Part shown: positions 1 to 12,060 of the stretch, one piece after another | Layout of the letters: each line of letters starts with the position of its first letter | How positions within the stretch are numbered: the stretch's first letter is position 1 | DNA from: Siphonodentalium dalli | Taxonomy: Eukaryota > Mollusca > Scaphopoda > Gadilida > Siphonodentaliidae | Direction: 5' to 3' | Assembly (NCBI GenBank): GCA_032622095.1 | Contig: CP136062.1 | Coordinates: forward strand, 134,557,282-134,621,281 | DNA: 64,000 nt | The notes under the pieces: model-generated | What the model saw: only the letters and a program-made list of their open reading frames with translations | Database searches by the model: none | Told to the model about the DNA's origin: nothing | Made by a program: the position numbers and the translations under genes

Positions 1-1680
1 CTTAGGAAAATCCAGCGACGTAATCTCGCCCAACTCCGATGTAAGAAATTAACGGCTATCATGGAAGCAAAGAACGATCCAAAAACCTTTTTCCAGTTAG
101 TTAAACAGCAGAGGGCCACGAAGTCGGAACATATAACCGAGCTTGTAACTGATGAAATTGTATATTCCACAACAGAAGAGATCCTTAGTGGCTGGAATAA
201 ATACTTTGCTCAGCTTGCAACCCCACAGCAAGACCCCACTTTCAACTCAACACATAAGGAAATGGTGGACAATGACCTCCTCAGGATAACAACTGACTGC
301 AGTAACCAGGGAATAACTACCAAACCCATCACAATAACTGAAATCTACGAGGCTGTCCGAAATCTCAACCCAAATAAGGCACAGGACATATTTGGACTCG
401 CGAGTGAGCATATAAAGAACTCATCACCAGTAGTATTCATCTACCTTGCACAAGTTTTTAACATGTTTATTCAGAGAAGAGCAATCCCAGCAATCCTGAA
501 AGAAGGCATTCTGACTCCGGTCTACAAAAAAGGAGACCCACATCTTCCCACAAACTACAGAGGCATTACAGTCACCCCTCTCATTCTCAAGATCCTCGAG
601 CATATTTTTAACACAAGACATAACCAAATAATCTCATCAGATCAGTCACCGCTACAATCCGGCTTCACCAACGGTACCTCCTGTATAAACTCAGCTCTGA
701 TTGTCACATAATGTATCAACGAAGCTCAAATGGAAAAGAAACCACTAATAATAATCACTCTAGATGCACAGAAAGCCTTTGACGTCGTCGACCACAACAT
801 TCTCCTCAGAAAATTGTACCTCGATGGAATTGATGGATCAGATTGGATATTACTGCGTAATTTATACACTGATATGACATCCAGCGTCCGATGGCGAAAT
901 CAACTCTCCGACCTGTTTAACTTAAATCAAGGAGTCCGCCAGGGAGACATCCTCTCCACTGCACACTACAAAAGATTCAACAACCAACTCCTTCTAAGTC
1001 TTGAATCCAGTTTTAATGGCGCGATGATAGGAAACATAAAAATTCCACACACAACATGTGCAGATGACATTGCATTAATGTCCCACTCTGTGATTGAAGC
1101 TCAGCACCAACTCTCGACAGTAGAGGATTTCTCAACCAATAACAGATATAAAATCAACGCTTCTAAGAGCAACTGCCTAGTCTATAACGCAAAACTCACA
1201 GAAAATCTCTTCATCTTTGGCCAAGAAATTCCCCAGCCTCCGTAGACTAAACACCTCGGAATACTGAGAGACCTGAAGCGCAAACGAGACATCGACGGAC
1301 AGATTGCACTTGGACGTCGTACTGCTTACTCACTAATGGAATCAGGATTCCATGGAAGAACTGGCGTCACCCAGACAGTCAAGGTTAGCTATGGAAAACT
1401 TACGTAGTCCGCGTATAGTATACGGGTTGGAAGCAATGGAACTCGCTACAACACACTACAATAAACTTGACAGCTTCCAAGACAAAATCTTACGTCAGAT
1501 ACAGAACCTACACAAGAGGACATCATCAACAGCAGTTAAATTACTCCTAGGCATCCCACCTATTTCCACTATCATTCACAAGAATATGTTGAACCTATTT
1601 CTCCGGATCGCCAGCTCCCCAGAATATATAGAGCATAAAATTGCCTGCAGACAGCTTACATCTAGAAACCTAGAAGACAA
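1..1680 (+). pseudogene. LINE (non-LTR retrotransposon) reverse transcriptase, 5' part, decayed
   Basis: The reading frame is already open at the window edge, so the element begins upstream. Frames at 61-711, 730-1245 and 1352-1680 together give a reverse transcriptase. The linker before the RT carries LNPNKAQDIFGLASEHIK. RT blocks follow: TPVYKKGDPHLPTNYRGI, then LDAQKAFDVVDH, GVRQGDILS and the catalytic box CADDIALMS near 1055-1085. A stop at about 709 and a frame change near 1245-1350 break it. The endonuclease would lie left of the window. The frame runs to 1680 and resumes at 6165, so 1681-6164 is a later insertion. Family: Jockey/CR1-type LINE; the exact clade was not resolved. Confidence 0.9.
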
Positions 1681-1689
1681 CCCATATAA

Positions 1690-2190
1690 AAAAAACCCAG
1701 GGTACAACCTGGGTGCAAAGTACCGTGGTACTGGTACCCCGGGATATTGGACAAACACCCCGGTACTAGTGGGACCTGGGTATACCGCGGTACTAGTACC
1801 TGGGTTTACCGAGGTGCTACCACCTGGGTATACCGCGGTACTAATACCGCGGTATACCCAGGTACTAGTACCGCGGTATACCCAGGTGCTAGTACCGGGG
1901 TGTTTGTCCAATATCCCGGGGTACCAGTACCGCGGTATACCCAGGTGATAGCACCGCGGTATACCCAGGTACTAGTACCACGGTATACCCAGGTGGTAGC
2001 ACCGCGGTATACCCAGGTACTAGTACCACGGTGTTTGTCCAATATCCCGGGGTACCAGTACCGCGGTATACCCAGATACTAGTACCGTCGTATATCCAGG
2101 TACTCGCACCGCGGTATATCCAGGTACTACTGGTACCGGGGTGTTTGTCCAATATACCGGGGTACCAGTACTATAATGTACCCTGGTATA
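1690..2190. repeat. palindromic GGTAC/GGTATACC/CCGCGG minisatellite
   Basis: About twenty degenerate units of roughly 24 bp are built from short palindromes: GGTATACC, GGTACTAGTACC, CCGCGG. A longer module containing TTTGTCCAATATCCC recurs at about 1902, 2034 and 2145, and inverted near 1740, giving a higher-order structure. Because each unit is nearly its own complement, both strands show long open frames with VPRYTQVL-like or YRGTSTWV-like repeats. These are by-products of the repeat, not genes. Confidence 0.9.
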
Positions 2191-2309
2191 CCACGGTGTG
2201 TATATACAATGCATATGCACTTTATCCATATATATTTCTGCCCTACATTAGCACCCCCTGTGAACCGGTCCTCTGCAATGGGTAAGAATACTGGTTGCAG
2301 TGGGTAAAG

Positions 2310-2680
2310 AAATATAGGTATAGATTGCTGCATATATATATTGAAGAAACATATGGAAATAAAATATTTCAGTTGTATTTGTTCCATGACACTTATATAT
2401 TCTGAACGGCGAACAACATTTTTCGAGTTAATTGCTATAATACAGATTCTATCGAATGGTACTGTTTGCAGTGGTGGTCGGATTGGTTGCAACACCTGCA
2501 AACCCATCCCATAAACCACTGCAAACAGTACCATTCGATAAAATCTGTATTATAGCAGTTAACTCGAATTTTTTTGTTCGGTGTTCAGAATACAAGTGCC
2601 AGGACACAAAGACAACTGAAATATTTTATTTCTATATTTTTCTTCAATATATATGCGGCATTCTATACATTTATCTACTA
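2310..2680. repeat. foldback (inverted-repeat) sequence
   Basis: Two imperfect arms of about 150 bases face each other around a centre near 2490. The arm from about 2310 to 2462 runs through the ATGGTACTGTTTGCAGTGG end. It is matched in reverse by about 2515-2680, starting CCACTGCAAACAGTACCAT. No coding potential is seen. It looks like a MITE. Confidence 0.75.
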
Positions 2681-3189
2681 ATCTCTATCAATCTGTGACA
2701 AAATGTATGAACACAAATTTCAAGAGCTATTCAAAGGCTCATAATATTTATCGGAATACTAGTACATTGGATATTGTCGAACTGGGTGAAAATTAAAGGG
2801 GCACTAAATTTTTGGCAGTCCAAGCATCAAAGGTGTATTCTGACAGTCACTCAAAATGAAAAATGATCAACAATCATAATTATTTTTAAAACTAATATAA
2901 GTATGGTTGAATCAAGGCTAGTCTTTGAATGTATATGGTATTTTGTGGAACATATAGTATTATAATCTTTTAAACTAGTTATTTAATTCATGTTGAATTA
3001 AAGTAAACAAAGTATGAATTAAACCTATCCATTGCTTTTGCTCGTGCAGGCATTGCAGGGTGGTGATGTATGATTGAACCCCTGAAAGACAAACTGACAC
3101 GGAATTTGGGTAGTAAGGCTTTTTTCAAAATATTAATAGTGATTATAACAAATATAAAATATTTAACTTACTATTTCTTCAGGGTTAAA

Positions 3190-3398
3190 CGATATTTGAA
3201 TCGAGTCAAGGAACCCAACCATCAAAGCTGATAGTTATTTTTCACCACCCCGAATATTTGGCGGCCTAGCAAAAATTCTGTTCACTTTTTTCAGTAGATA
3301 TACGCGGATGCCATTTCAGGCATGTCTTTAATAGTTCTGGAAGAAGTCAGTAGAATTCTTTCTAGGCCGCCAAATATTTGAGGTGGTGATAAATAACA
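3190..3398. repeat. MITE relics: inverted repeat plus a fragment of the 33.9-kb palindrome family
   Basis: The arm at about 3235-3275 (TCACCACC...ATTTGGCGGCCTAG) is repeated in reverse at 3361-3398 (CTAGGCCGCCAAATATTT...GGTGGTGA). Just left, 3190-3232 matches the outer arm of the palindromic MITE at 33917-34359 (ATTTGA-TCGAGTC-AGGAACCCA-CCATCAAAGCT). Two MITE families therefore lie side by side. Confidence 0.7.
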
Positions 3399-3513
3399 CA
3401 TTTTGAAAATTTGCTCATCAACTCAAATCAAATAATTTTTGTCCACATTGCCAGAGAAATTAAGGGGTGTTTAGACGGATTGTGGAACTTTAAATTATTG
3501 TGGCAATTCCTCG

Positions 3514-3517
<4 letters not shown>

Positions 3518-3571
<54 letters not shown>
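3518..3571. repeat. (CT)n microsatellite
   Basis: An uninterrupted run of 27 CT dinucleotides. Serine/leucine-rich or arginine/glutamate-rich frames across it are artefacts of the repeat. Confidence 0.98.
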
Positions 3572-3577
<6 letters not shown>

Positions 3578-3884
3578 GCCAGTCTGTCTTTCTCTGCCTG
3601 CTGTCGTCTTTTCGTCAGCTTATTATTGTTCTTCAGCTTTTCTCTGATATATCTTCTTATGTCGGCCATATGTTCTCCAATGGGAATTGCAACTTTATTA
3701 CATCTACAAGAGAATAACATTTCAATTTAAACATTTAATTGAGTTGGATTCTAGATAATTCTTACTGTCCGTTTAAATCTGGCAATAAACAAGGGTAAAT
3801 TCACATTTATTGATCAATTTATTCCCATAAGCTTTTTACTCAAAACATTTATTTTAGTGATGAAAAGAGTTTGAATATATTGCA

Positions 3885-4390
3885 CATTAAAGATACGGGG
3901 GGGGGGGCTTGTGGTGGGTATGCTGTTAAAATATTCATCCCCGTCAAAACCGCCACAAGCAGAAGGAATAGTAAGATATAGACAGACCTTGTTCTTATGT
4001 TAATCAGAAATATGGCATAAACAGTAAGTTATTGTCAACTTTTCCCCTTTGTTATGTAAACAAAAGCATAAAAAGTTACTTTCCCTGGCTTGTATTCAGA
4101 TCTGGGTATGGTAAACATAAAGAGCGTTATTTGTTTCTGTTATCATGATATGGAAATAATAAAGAGCGTTTATATCATTTTTGTGCGATTAACCAATAGA
4201 TTTGCGCTGCGTTATGTACATAGAAGCAAAACTTCTGTTACACAACTTCTGTAATACGCACAGTCTCTTGTTTAAGTACACCAGCGTACGTCTTGGCGAC
4301 AATATACTATTTACGCGCTGATTATGTATGGCATATAACCCTAAGTTGTGATTGAACCAATGCTTGCTTGGTTGATTCATCAATTATGGT
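3885..4390 (+). repeat. dispersed repeat family R1, copy a
   Basis: About 500 bases recur, in diverged form, at 26541-26935 plus 23415-23491 (inverted, split by an hAT element), at 53690-54090 inside the Polinton, and more weakly at 4555-4770. Landmarks in order: AAAGATACGG start, CACAAGCAGAAGGAAT, GTTATGTAAACAAAAGC, two AAAGAGCG motifs (4119, 4161), GTGCGATTAACCAATAG, and a terminal GGCGACAATATACTATTTA. No coding frame, tRNA-like promoter or clear terminal repeat is seen, so the class is unknown. Confidence 0.8.
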
Positions 4391-4554
4391 TCAACATTAT
4401 TAAGCACAAGTCTAATAGAATGGCATTCACACAAATTGCTGTGATTTCTTATTAAGGTGCTTACTGTTGTGAATGTGACATTTCTGTTTGAAATTTTGCT
4501 TTTAATTGCTTTAAATTCAGGATTCATCGTGATTTAAATGCTCATGCAGTAAGT

Positions 4555-4770
4555 GTTAGCGGTGGGCATTACTGTTAAACTTTTCACATCCGTAATTAAA
4601 CACCAACATAAACAGAAAGAATGTTATATTAAATACAATTTATTTTCTTATAACAATCATAAATATCGCATAAATAGTATGTTATTGTCAAGTTAGTACG
4701 CTTTGTTATGGAAACAAAAGCCAAAAACGTTACAGTAATTGGCTTTTATTTACATAAGAAAGTGTTAAAT
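4555..4770 (+). repeat. dispersed repeat family R1, degenerate partial copy
   Basis: Shares the order GCGGTGGG, CTGTTAAA, AACAGAAAGAAT, a GTATGTTATTGTCAA stretch, and ATGGAAACAAAAGCCAAAAACGTTAC with the first 200 bases of copy a. More diverged than the other copies. Confidence 0.55.
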
Positions 4771-5560
4771 TTGAGTGATAGGTGGGAATTAAAAGGTGTA
4801 ACACTAGTATGAGTGGGAACCGAAAATTATGCCATCCGTGACTGCGACAAATCTTTATTTTTCGTGTAAAATTTGATATAAATAATTTTTTAATAAAATA
4901 TTAGAAGCAAACTCACATTAAAAGATTCACTGGAAGATGTGTCGGACACTGTTGGCGATTCAACAGATGCTGCACTGCTGTGTGTTCTTGAGTGCTGACA
5001 CTGCCGGTTGATGAATGTTGTACATGTACATTAGTAGATGTGTTAGAATTCTATATAACCAGTTTCATAAATTCACCCGTGGTCGATGACGTCAATGTTG
5101 AATTCTTCAAGATATCTCACACAGAATTTTAATGTCCTGTACACAATATAACATTTCTTACAACAACTTGTGTTTTTCATCGGAATTCAGAAAAAAATGG
5201 TGATCAGAAACTCTCACATAGCCACAAAAACATCAAATGAATGGTGTTCCAGCATGACACTAACACAGATTTGAGATTCCAGACATGTTGGTCTAATTAA
5301 ATTTAATCAATGCAACTCTCTCTCTTCCTCGACTCTACCCAATGCTAAATGGCAGACAGAGTAGCCTTATCAGCAGTGATACAATAAAATTGCAAAGTAT
5401 GTGGATACCACCTGTAGCATTGCATTGGCAATAGAATACTGACCCCAGTATAAGCAGGCCGTATAAAGAGGCAGCTGTGTTGTAGAATTTTCCACTGTAC
5501 CTTCCCATTCACAGGTGGTCAGTATTATATGCCCTGAATTTAAACATCAAACATGTGTAA
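4771..5560. other. stretch inside the 1681-6164 element with no recognised feature
   Basis: AT-rich DNA with no frame resembling a known protein and no obvious repeat. Confidence 0.5.
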
Positions 5561-5700
5561 CTCAATGCTTTGTGTCAAGATTGTACCTGGGTACAACCAG
5601 GGTTGTGTCTGAGCCTCTGAGGATAGACAAGGCTACCGGGGTACACCATGGTATACCCGGGTATACCGGGGTATGTACCCCAGGCTTTTTTTAATATGGG
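5560..5700 (+). repeat. second copy of the element's right terminus
   Basis: This stretch starts TGCTTTGTGTCAAGATTGTACC, runs through GGTATACC palindromes and ends with a T-run and ATATGGG. It repeats the true right end at 6003-6164 about 440 bases downstream. The terminal region was therefore duplicated in tandem, or a related element inserted next to it. Confidence 0.65.
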
Positions 5701-6164
5701 AAATTATGTCACATACTACTTGGATCAAAGAACATGGCATTGTGGTGCGATATATGTATAGGGGAGAGGGTAGTCTGAAAAACCTGACCGTTCTAAACAG
5801 AGCTATCGCTCAGAATTGTCTCTCCAGCAGCTTGAACACCATTTCCATAAAAGTGATGTATCACACCGGGGTATACCAAGGTGCAAAAAAAATCTGCAAC
5901 CCCTGAAGTATTGTGAGGTTTTCAGCTTCGCACTATGTCATGTAGTTAGAAGGTCCCTCAAAAATCTTCACATAGGCTGATTAGCCAATAATTTGTAACT
6001 TTATGCTTTGTGTCAAGATTGTACCGGGGTACAACCATGGTTGTACCCGTGGACAGACAGGGTTGTACCATGGTACAACTGGGAATATACCAGGGTACAA
6101 CCATGGTAAACCACGGTATACCCAGGTATACCGGGGTATGTACCCCGGGTTTTTTTTATATGGG

Positions 6165-7010
6165 AAGAGTTGGTTCTCAAACATCAGGAGGCTTCTTATA
6201 AAATATAATCTACCGTCAGCATTTTCCATCATCGAACACCCCCCAGCAAGGCTACCTGGCATTCACTTCTTGAAGAAGCGGTTAAGGAAAACATCTCCAC
6301 ACAATGGAAAAATGACATTCCTACAAAGTCAACACTTAGATACCTTAACCCAGAAAGTCTCCATTGGAATTCCGTCCATAGTATCTACAAACATGTCAGA
6401 CCAAGCATCTATGATGCCAGAAGAGCAGAGGTGAAGGCAAAATTCCTCTCCGGTACCTACACTCTACAAGCAAACAAGGCTGTCTTCAATCAACATAAAG
6501 TAAATCCGACATGCCCTACCTGTAACCTGGCGGCAGAAGACAGAGAACACGTCATTGCGACCTGCCCTACTTATGAAAAGGAGCGCTCCAAACTGCGGAT
6601 CAGAATCCAATCAGTACTTCCCAAAATCGATTCTCCACTACTTCTCCATAACCCGGCAAACCTTACACACCCACCCAGACATTCCTGATGCCACTATCGA
6701 CTGGGCAGAAGACACTCCCGTCCTGATTGAACTCTACTCAAGAGAATATCTTTATCAGATTCACTCAAGAAGATTTGCGATCCTTAATGTCAAAAGGAAA
6801 AGTGGCTTCCAAACTCTCGCAGTACCCGCTGTGAGCTCAATGTGACATTCGACTATCTAACTCTATTATGTACAGGCAATTGTGAGGATTCTAGTAGGCC
6901 TATTATTCAAGGATAAAGACTTGTGGACTGCAAAGTCAAAATTCATCCATAACCGGAGTGCCTCGACAAATCAACGGGGGGAACATACGAACAAGAAGAA
7001 GAAGAACGCA
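6165..7010 (+). pseudogene. LINE C-terminal region and 3' end (continuation of 1-1680)
   Basis: Frames at about 6165-6290, 6290-6440 and 6431-6688 continue the LINE protein after the nested insertion. A CCHC-like cluster lies at about 6510-6580 (CPTCNLAAEDREHVIATC), as is usual at the C terminus of such LINEs. After the last coding frame (about 6690-6845) the 3' end shows an AAGAAGAAGAAGAACG tail near 6992-7008, a simple-repeat tail typical of non-LTR elements. Several frameshifts make it inactive. Confidence 0.85.
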
Positions 7011-8760
7011 AAAAACCGAAGAAAATATTTAGTCACATTTATCTCGACAGCTCCATTGGCACGTAAACAAAATACCTTCACCCATGGAGGGCGTAGTAAT
7101 TAACGAAGTCCGGAAATGTCGTGAAGACATTTAAAGAAGTATGCCTAAGAGGACGTAACTGCGGCGTGGTAATGGCGGGTATATCCTGTCCATACAACAG
7201 GCAGGGATTAACAACTCGGCCGGCGAAGATTATAGTCCGTATCAAAACACCTGCGGCCCAGTGTTGTCTAAGCCGTCAACTGTTTGTGGTGAATAAGGTT
7301 CAGAGTTTATTGGTTTTCCGCGTTTTAAGAGTGTTTTGTAAAGAGGTATTACGAGTTAGTATCAGCGTTTTAGGTAGAGTTGACTGCTGAATATATATAC
7401 CGTTACATTCCCTGTTCTGGCATAAACACGATGGCAAGTGCTCAAATTATAAAGTACATTGTATTCCAAATAACAGGGGAGGACAGTATCTAGTGTATGA
7501 TGATGATAAATTCTGCATCACATCAAGGAGAGATCGTGTCGTGCAAGCACCAATACCGTGAACGAGATGGTGACATCCCACAGTGGCAACCATAACCACG
7601 AACTTGACTTCAACGAAGTAGCAGCAGATCATTCATCACCGACCTGAAAAAGCTTAAGAGGAGTAAACCAGTAACAACTATATACCAAGAAAAAATAGCA
7701 AGTATGTACTGAGTAAAATCGTTATAAATTTCGTATTCTCGAGATGCGACGCTCTTTATAGTTATTAACCATAACGAGTACTGAGCCATGCAGTAACTAT
7801 ATACCAATAAGAACTAATAAATATATACTGAGAAAAATCGCTTTAAAATTCACTTCTTATTAATGAACCGACAACGCTTTTTATCGACACCTACCGCAAC
7901 ACCTATCGGAAACAATAGATGTCGGATGAACAGGACGACCCCACGTCATGGTGACATTTTCAACGGCACCAGATTCAAGATTCTTTATTATTCTAATTAC
8001 ATATGTAATATACGAACCAATCAATATATAATAAATAGCACTATGGTGTAAACAATGTAAGTATAACATTTACATTTAATAAAGTCATTGTAAGAGATAT
8101 GGTTTATTGCCTCCTCGTGGGAGCGTCATTAATTTACATAATTTATATACATGTTTACATATATGCATTTATAACAAAAAGAAAAAATAACTATCACACT
8201 CGTATGGTCGGCTGAGATCGTAATATGTCTATGGTTAGTCACAACATATAAAGAAGATGGTTATTGTTTGGTTGAGTTGAACGTATGTTTGAGAGCTATT
8301 AGAACTCGGAACGATAGTTTCTGATTCCAGATTCATCAACGATTTGCGTGTCGTACGTGTGTGGACGAGAAGAATGTAACATGGCCATGTTTCCAAAGGA
8401 TATTTATCTTGTCCTGATAAAGTTGCACATGGCAAAAACGTATGTGGAGAATTTGTCGATGAGTACATCTCTGCAGTGGCCGATAATATCCAAATGACCC
8501 GGAAAGTCACTTCCTATCAGAATGGAGTACAAAGCGGCACATTGCAGGTTGGAGAGGTATAAATACACCTGGATGCCATGAACATCTAAAACAGTTCATT
8601 CCAAAAATACTATTGGCTATCTCCAACGCGAGAAAAGTTTTATGGTTTGATATCTATAGCTAATATATCGCTCCTGAAGAGGGTGAGTATATTTCTAAAA
8701 TTAGCCTTCAGAAAATTGAGATAATAACTTACAACTATACTGATGATCTGGCATTGACAG
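7011..8760. other. stretch without a supported gene
   Basis: No convincing complete gene. A short coding-like piece with one frame break lies at about 7430-7560 (see findings). Single AAAGAGCG-type motifs occur at 7750 and, as a one-base variant, at 7873. The rest is AT-rich with short chance frames. Confidence 0.5.
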
Positions 8761-8932
8761 CATTTACATCTATATGTAATTACTCATATATGTAGTTACA
8801 TCTATATGTAATTACTCATATATGTATATATGTATGTATATGTCTATGTATATATATGTGTATATGTATATATAGCTATATATGTATATGTATATTTATG
8901 TATATGTATGTATATGTATGTATATATATCAC
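8761..8932. repeat. TATATG/TATGTA microsatellite
   Basis: Imperfect repeats of TATATG and TATGTA, preceded by a direct repeat of ATCTATATGTAATTACTCAT (8769 and 8800). Confidence 0.9.
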
Positions 8933-9094
8933 TATTGGTGTGAGTCGATCGACAGATAGACTCGTGATTTTAAAAATGAATTTATTACTTATATAATCCA
9001 TATGTAGTATGATGCCAAAATGCTTGTTGAAATATCTTATGTATATAGTGTATATATGTTCGTGTATGTTCCACCTTAAATGGTGGCTTTATGC

Positions 9095-10930
9095 ATTAAA
9101 CAATTCAATTCAATTCAAACCTTCTCCCAAAAACTGTTTCTCAATGCTATGACGAGAAGAGAGGTGCAATTAATCAACAAGTGGTGAAGTTCGTTGTTGT
9201 ACACGGAGAAACACTGTTGACACGTGAGCTTATTATCGTATGTAGTCCTGTTGAGAAGTATGGCAAGATTTTTATATTTTGCGGCGAAGGAAGGATTCGA
9301 ACGCATACGTTTCCAGATAAACCATCCAGAGAGTGGATCATTGATTACACCATTGAGGACCGTGAGCTTTCTATTGTTCGAAACATGTGACCGCAACAGA
9401 GAGATATAGTGTATCCGCACAGTGTTTTTCACTATCCGCTTCCAGTCATCTTGTTTTTGGAAAACACCAGAATCCAAGAAGTCGTCGAGAAAGTGTTCCA
9501 GGTTATAGACTTTAAGAATCGCCAAAATTTCAGTTGCGAATCCAGATGAAAGACGGTTATACTAATCGTTGTAAGTGTGCTTTAAACAAAAAGATCTTCA
9601 GAGGTACCTGTTTGCCCACAGGCAGGTTTATAATATTTCCTAAAAAGCACAGTTTTCTAATGTGGATCTCTTTTTCGACTGGCAAGAGACCCAGCAGACT
9701 AAGAGTAAGCTTCGTGTCAGTCCGTTTGGGTAGTGATTGTGTATATTTTGCACAGGTTCGCAAGGCTCGCTCTATAATGGTTATAGTTGTCGTTTGTTTC
9801 AAAGGAATCACGTCGCAGCCATACATAGCTTTTGGTAACACTACACTGTTGATAATCTTAGTTAATGTTAGTGGCGAAGCATGGTCAAGCATACGGTTAC
9901 CGGCTATCGAGAAGCACGTTTTCCTCAGTTTGCTAGAAATAATAGCAGCTTTGGAGTTGTTAGTTGCAAACTTGTGTTGCGATAGTCCGAGATGAGTGCA
10001 CTCTGTGTCCTCTTTAATAGCATCATAGCCTATTCTCCAAGCTCGTGTCTGGTGGCTGTGATCTGAACGAGATTCGTTGAAGACAACAACTTTACTTTTC
10101 TCAGACGAAAAACTAAAGCGCCATCGGATACTGTAGTCGTGGCATATTTGTAGTAGCGTTTCCATGCCTCGTTTGGATAGAGACATGAGCGCAATGTCGT
10201 CTGCCGTGGTCGGTGCAACACAAGAAACAGCGTTTAACGATAGACCTGCCGATGAGTTTCTAAGTTCCAACAACAGGTCGTTGATGTAGATCAGATGACA
10301 GAGAGGTGATAGTTAGACTCCCTGTCGCGTTCCCTGTCCTATGTTAAACACTGCAGAATACCGCCCGTTGATAAATACCCTGCTGGTCACATCTGTATGG
10401 ATATTAGCCAATAATTTGACAATTTACCCGAGAAGCCAAGGCGTTTAAACTTGACCAACAGTCCTTCGTGCCACACGCGATCGAACGCCTTTCTTGAATC
10501 AAGGAAGGCTACGAACACTTTTGAGTTATAGTCCTTCGCATAATAGATAGCTTCTTGCACGTAGAATGATGTAATATTGCACCCCAAACCTTGCTGAAAA
10601 CCATTTTGCAGCGGGTCAGGAAAGCCGCGAAGTTCGTCCGAATTCAGTAGTCTTTTAAGAAGAATGGATTCGAAGAGTTTATATATAATCGGCAGCAGGG
10701 TTATTGCTCTGTAGCTATCAGGTGACGTTATTTGTTTAGGGTGACCCTTGTAGAGAGGAATTATGATACCTGTCTTCATGTCAGAAGGTATCCACTCAAG
10801 TTTCAGAATTGCATTGAACAAAACCAGAAGGCATTCGGTGAGTTTATCTGTGTGGTTAAGTATATGCTCACACACAATCGAGTGATGGCCGGGGCCTTGT
10901 TTCGCTTCATAGTTCCAATCCAATTAGTTT
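9095..10930 (-). pseudogene. 5'-truncated LINE with reverse transcriptase, - strand
   Basis: Frames 10387-10923, 9557-10273 and 9115-9525 read in order. The pre-RT region carries GPGHHSIVCEHI. RT blocks are IIIPLYKGHPKQITSPDSYR, FLDSRKAFDRVWHEGLLVKF, a GTRQG block near 10310 followed by a stop, and the catalytic TADDIALMS near 10190. The C-terminal finger is CQQC...HHLLINC. The protein stop lies within a TTGAATTGAATTGAATTG tail near 9100-9117. A hairpin (CCACCATTTAAGGTGG) follows at about 9070-9085 and may belong to the 3' end. At least two frame breaks inactivate it. The 5' end is cut near 10930, so the endonuclease is missing, a common outcome of incomplete reverse transcription. Confidence 0.9.
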
Positions 10931-11039
10931 CCGACTGGTACAAGAAACATTCCAAATGTTGGGAATTATAATCTAACGCTCCCAATATATGGTGTGTAAA
11001 AACAAAATTGACCATAGGAAAATATTGACTAATAGCATA

Positions 11040-12060
11040 TTCCAATACTTTCAGATAATTGTTTTTGTTGGACTGAAATGGCATTTACGTAGTCGGAAAA
11101 TTTCCAGCCACATGTTTACTAGGTTTAAAACTCTTGAGTTCATGGATATGGCGATAGGGATGGGGCTATGGGGGATCCAACACTCCATCCCAACTTTAGC
11201 CAAACTTTTCAATATAGTTTAAATTCCATATTTTAGAATTAAAATAAATTGAAAATATTCTGATAGTTTGTTTTACAGCAACCAATGTTTTAGGTTTTAA
11301 ACTGTATATAATATAATCCCACAATCGGTTAAATCTATGGATTTAAATTGCAATTAGTTGGAAATACCCTAACCAAAGGAGGCGACATGATTGTTGGAAA
11401 ATTCCAATATTTGGGAAGTTCGAGGTACCGGTTTGTGTCAAGTCATACCATGATGAGGGGGTGCAAATGAAATTTCATGGAATTGGGAATTTGGTTTTGG
11501 TCCAAGGGGGCGCAGTTGGAAATTCCAAGATGGACCCTTTCCCATCAACGGAGATACTATAGCTACACCACTGCTTGAAGTGCCTGTTGGAAAATTACAA
11601 CCTATAGAGTGGGATGAAAATAGAATCTACCACACTTTTACAATTCAGTCTGGTTCAGAGGAGTGCTTTATGGAATAATTTAGACTAGGGATTTCTGGTC
11701 TGCTTAGGTTAGGGATGGGGGTCAATTGGTAATTTCCCAGTTAACCATCGTCCGGAATGTTTGCCAACAGGCAATGCGGATCACCAGTACAGTTTTTACT
11801 GTTATAACACAGGGGCGAGACGACAATAGTTGGAAAGTTCATGCCCGACACAATTAACATCAGTTGGGAATTTCAGACTAAATGAGCTTTAAGTTGTTAA
11901 GGGTAGTTTGAATTTCCAACCAGTATTTAGTGTGAAGTTTGTTGTTTTTAGGCCAAAAGTCGATTATTTTCTTACTTTATGTTAATTGTTTGGAATGATA
12001 TACGGCTACCAGTTGGAACTTTCGAACCTTAGGGTGCATCAAGTTTGTGTTTCACACCCG
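11040..12060. repeat. relic region rich in TTGGAAATTCCAA-like motifs
   Basis: Variants of the palindrome GTTGGAAATTTCCAAC recur (for example near 11362, 11394, 11514, 11585, 11830, 11865, 11922, 12010). A TIR-like AGGGATGGGGCTATGGGGG lies at about 11155. The same motif fills the hAT-type elements at 23492-26540 and 61344-61791, so this is probably a decayed member of that family. No coding frame is recognised. Confidence 0.5.

Larger units (their letters stand above)
1681..6164. mobile_element. 4.5-kb terminal-inverted-repeat element nested in the first LINE
   Basis: Both ends carry the same inverted sequence. The left end starts CCCATATAAAAAAAACCC at 1681 and the right end is its complement, finishing ...ATATGGG at 6164. 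Both then run into GGTAC/GGTATACC-rich DNA. The LINE coding frame is interrupted exactly here: gac-aa on the left and aag-agt on the right read on as Asp-Lys-Ser-Trp when the insert is ignored. This suggests a duplication of only AA or none. No transposase is visible, so the element is non-autonomous and its superfamily is undetermined. It contains the palindromic minisatellite, foldback sequences and a copy of the dispersed repeat family described separately. Confidence 0.7.

Noticed and set aside
1576..2285. Several long open frames on both strands with YRGTSTWVYRG / VPRYTQVL repeats
   Set aside because: They are the translation of a self-complementary minisatellite; both strands stay open for that reason.
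3411..3730. Frames with long Ser-Leu or Arg-Glu runs
   Set aside because: They translate the (CT)n microsatellite.
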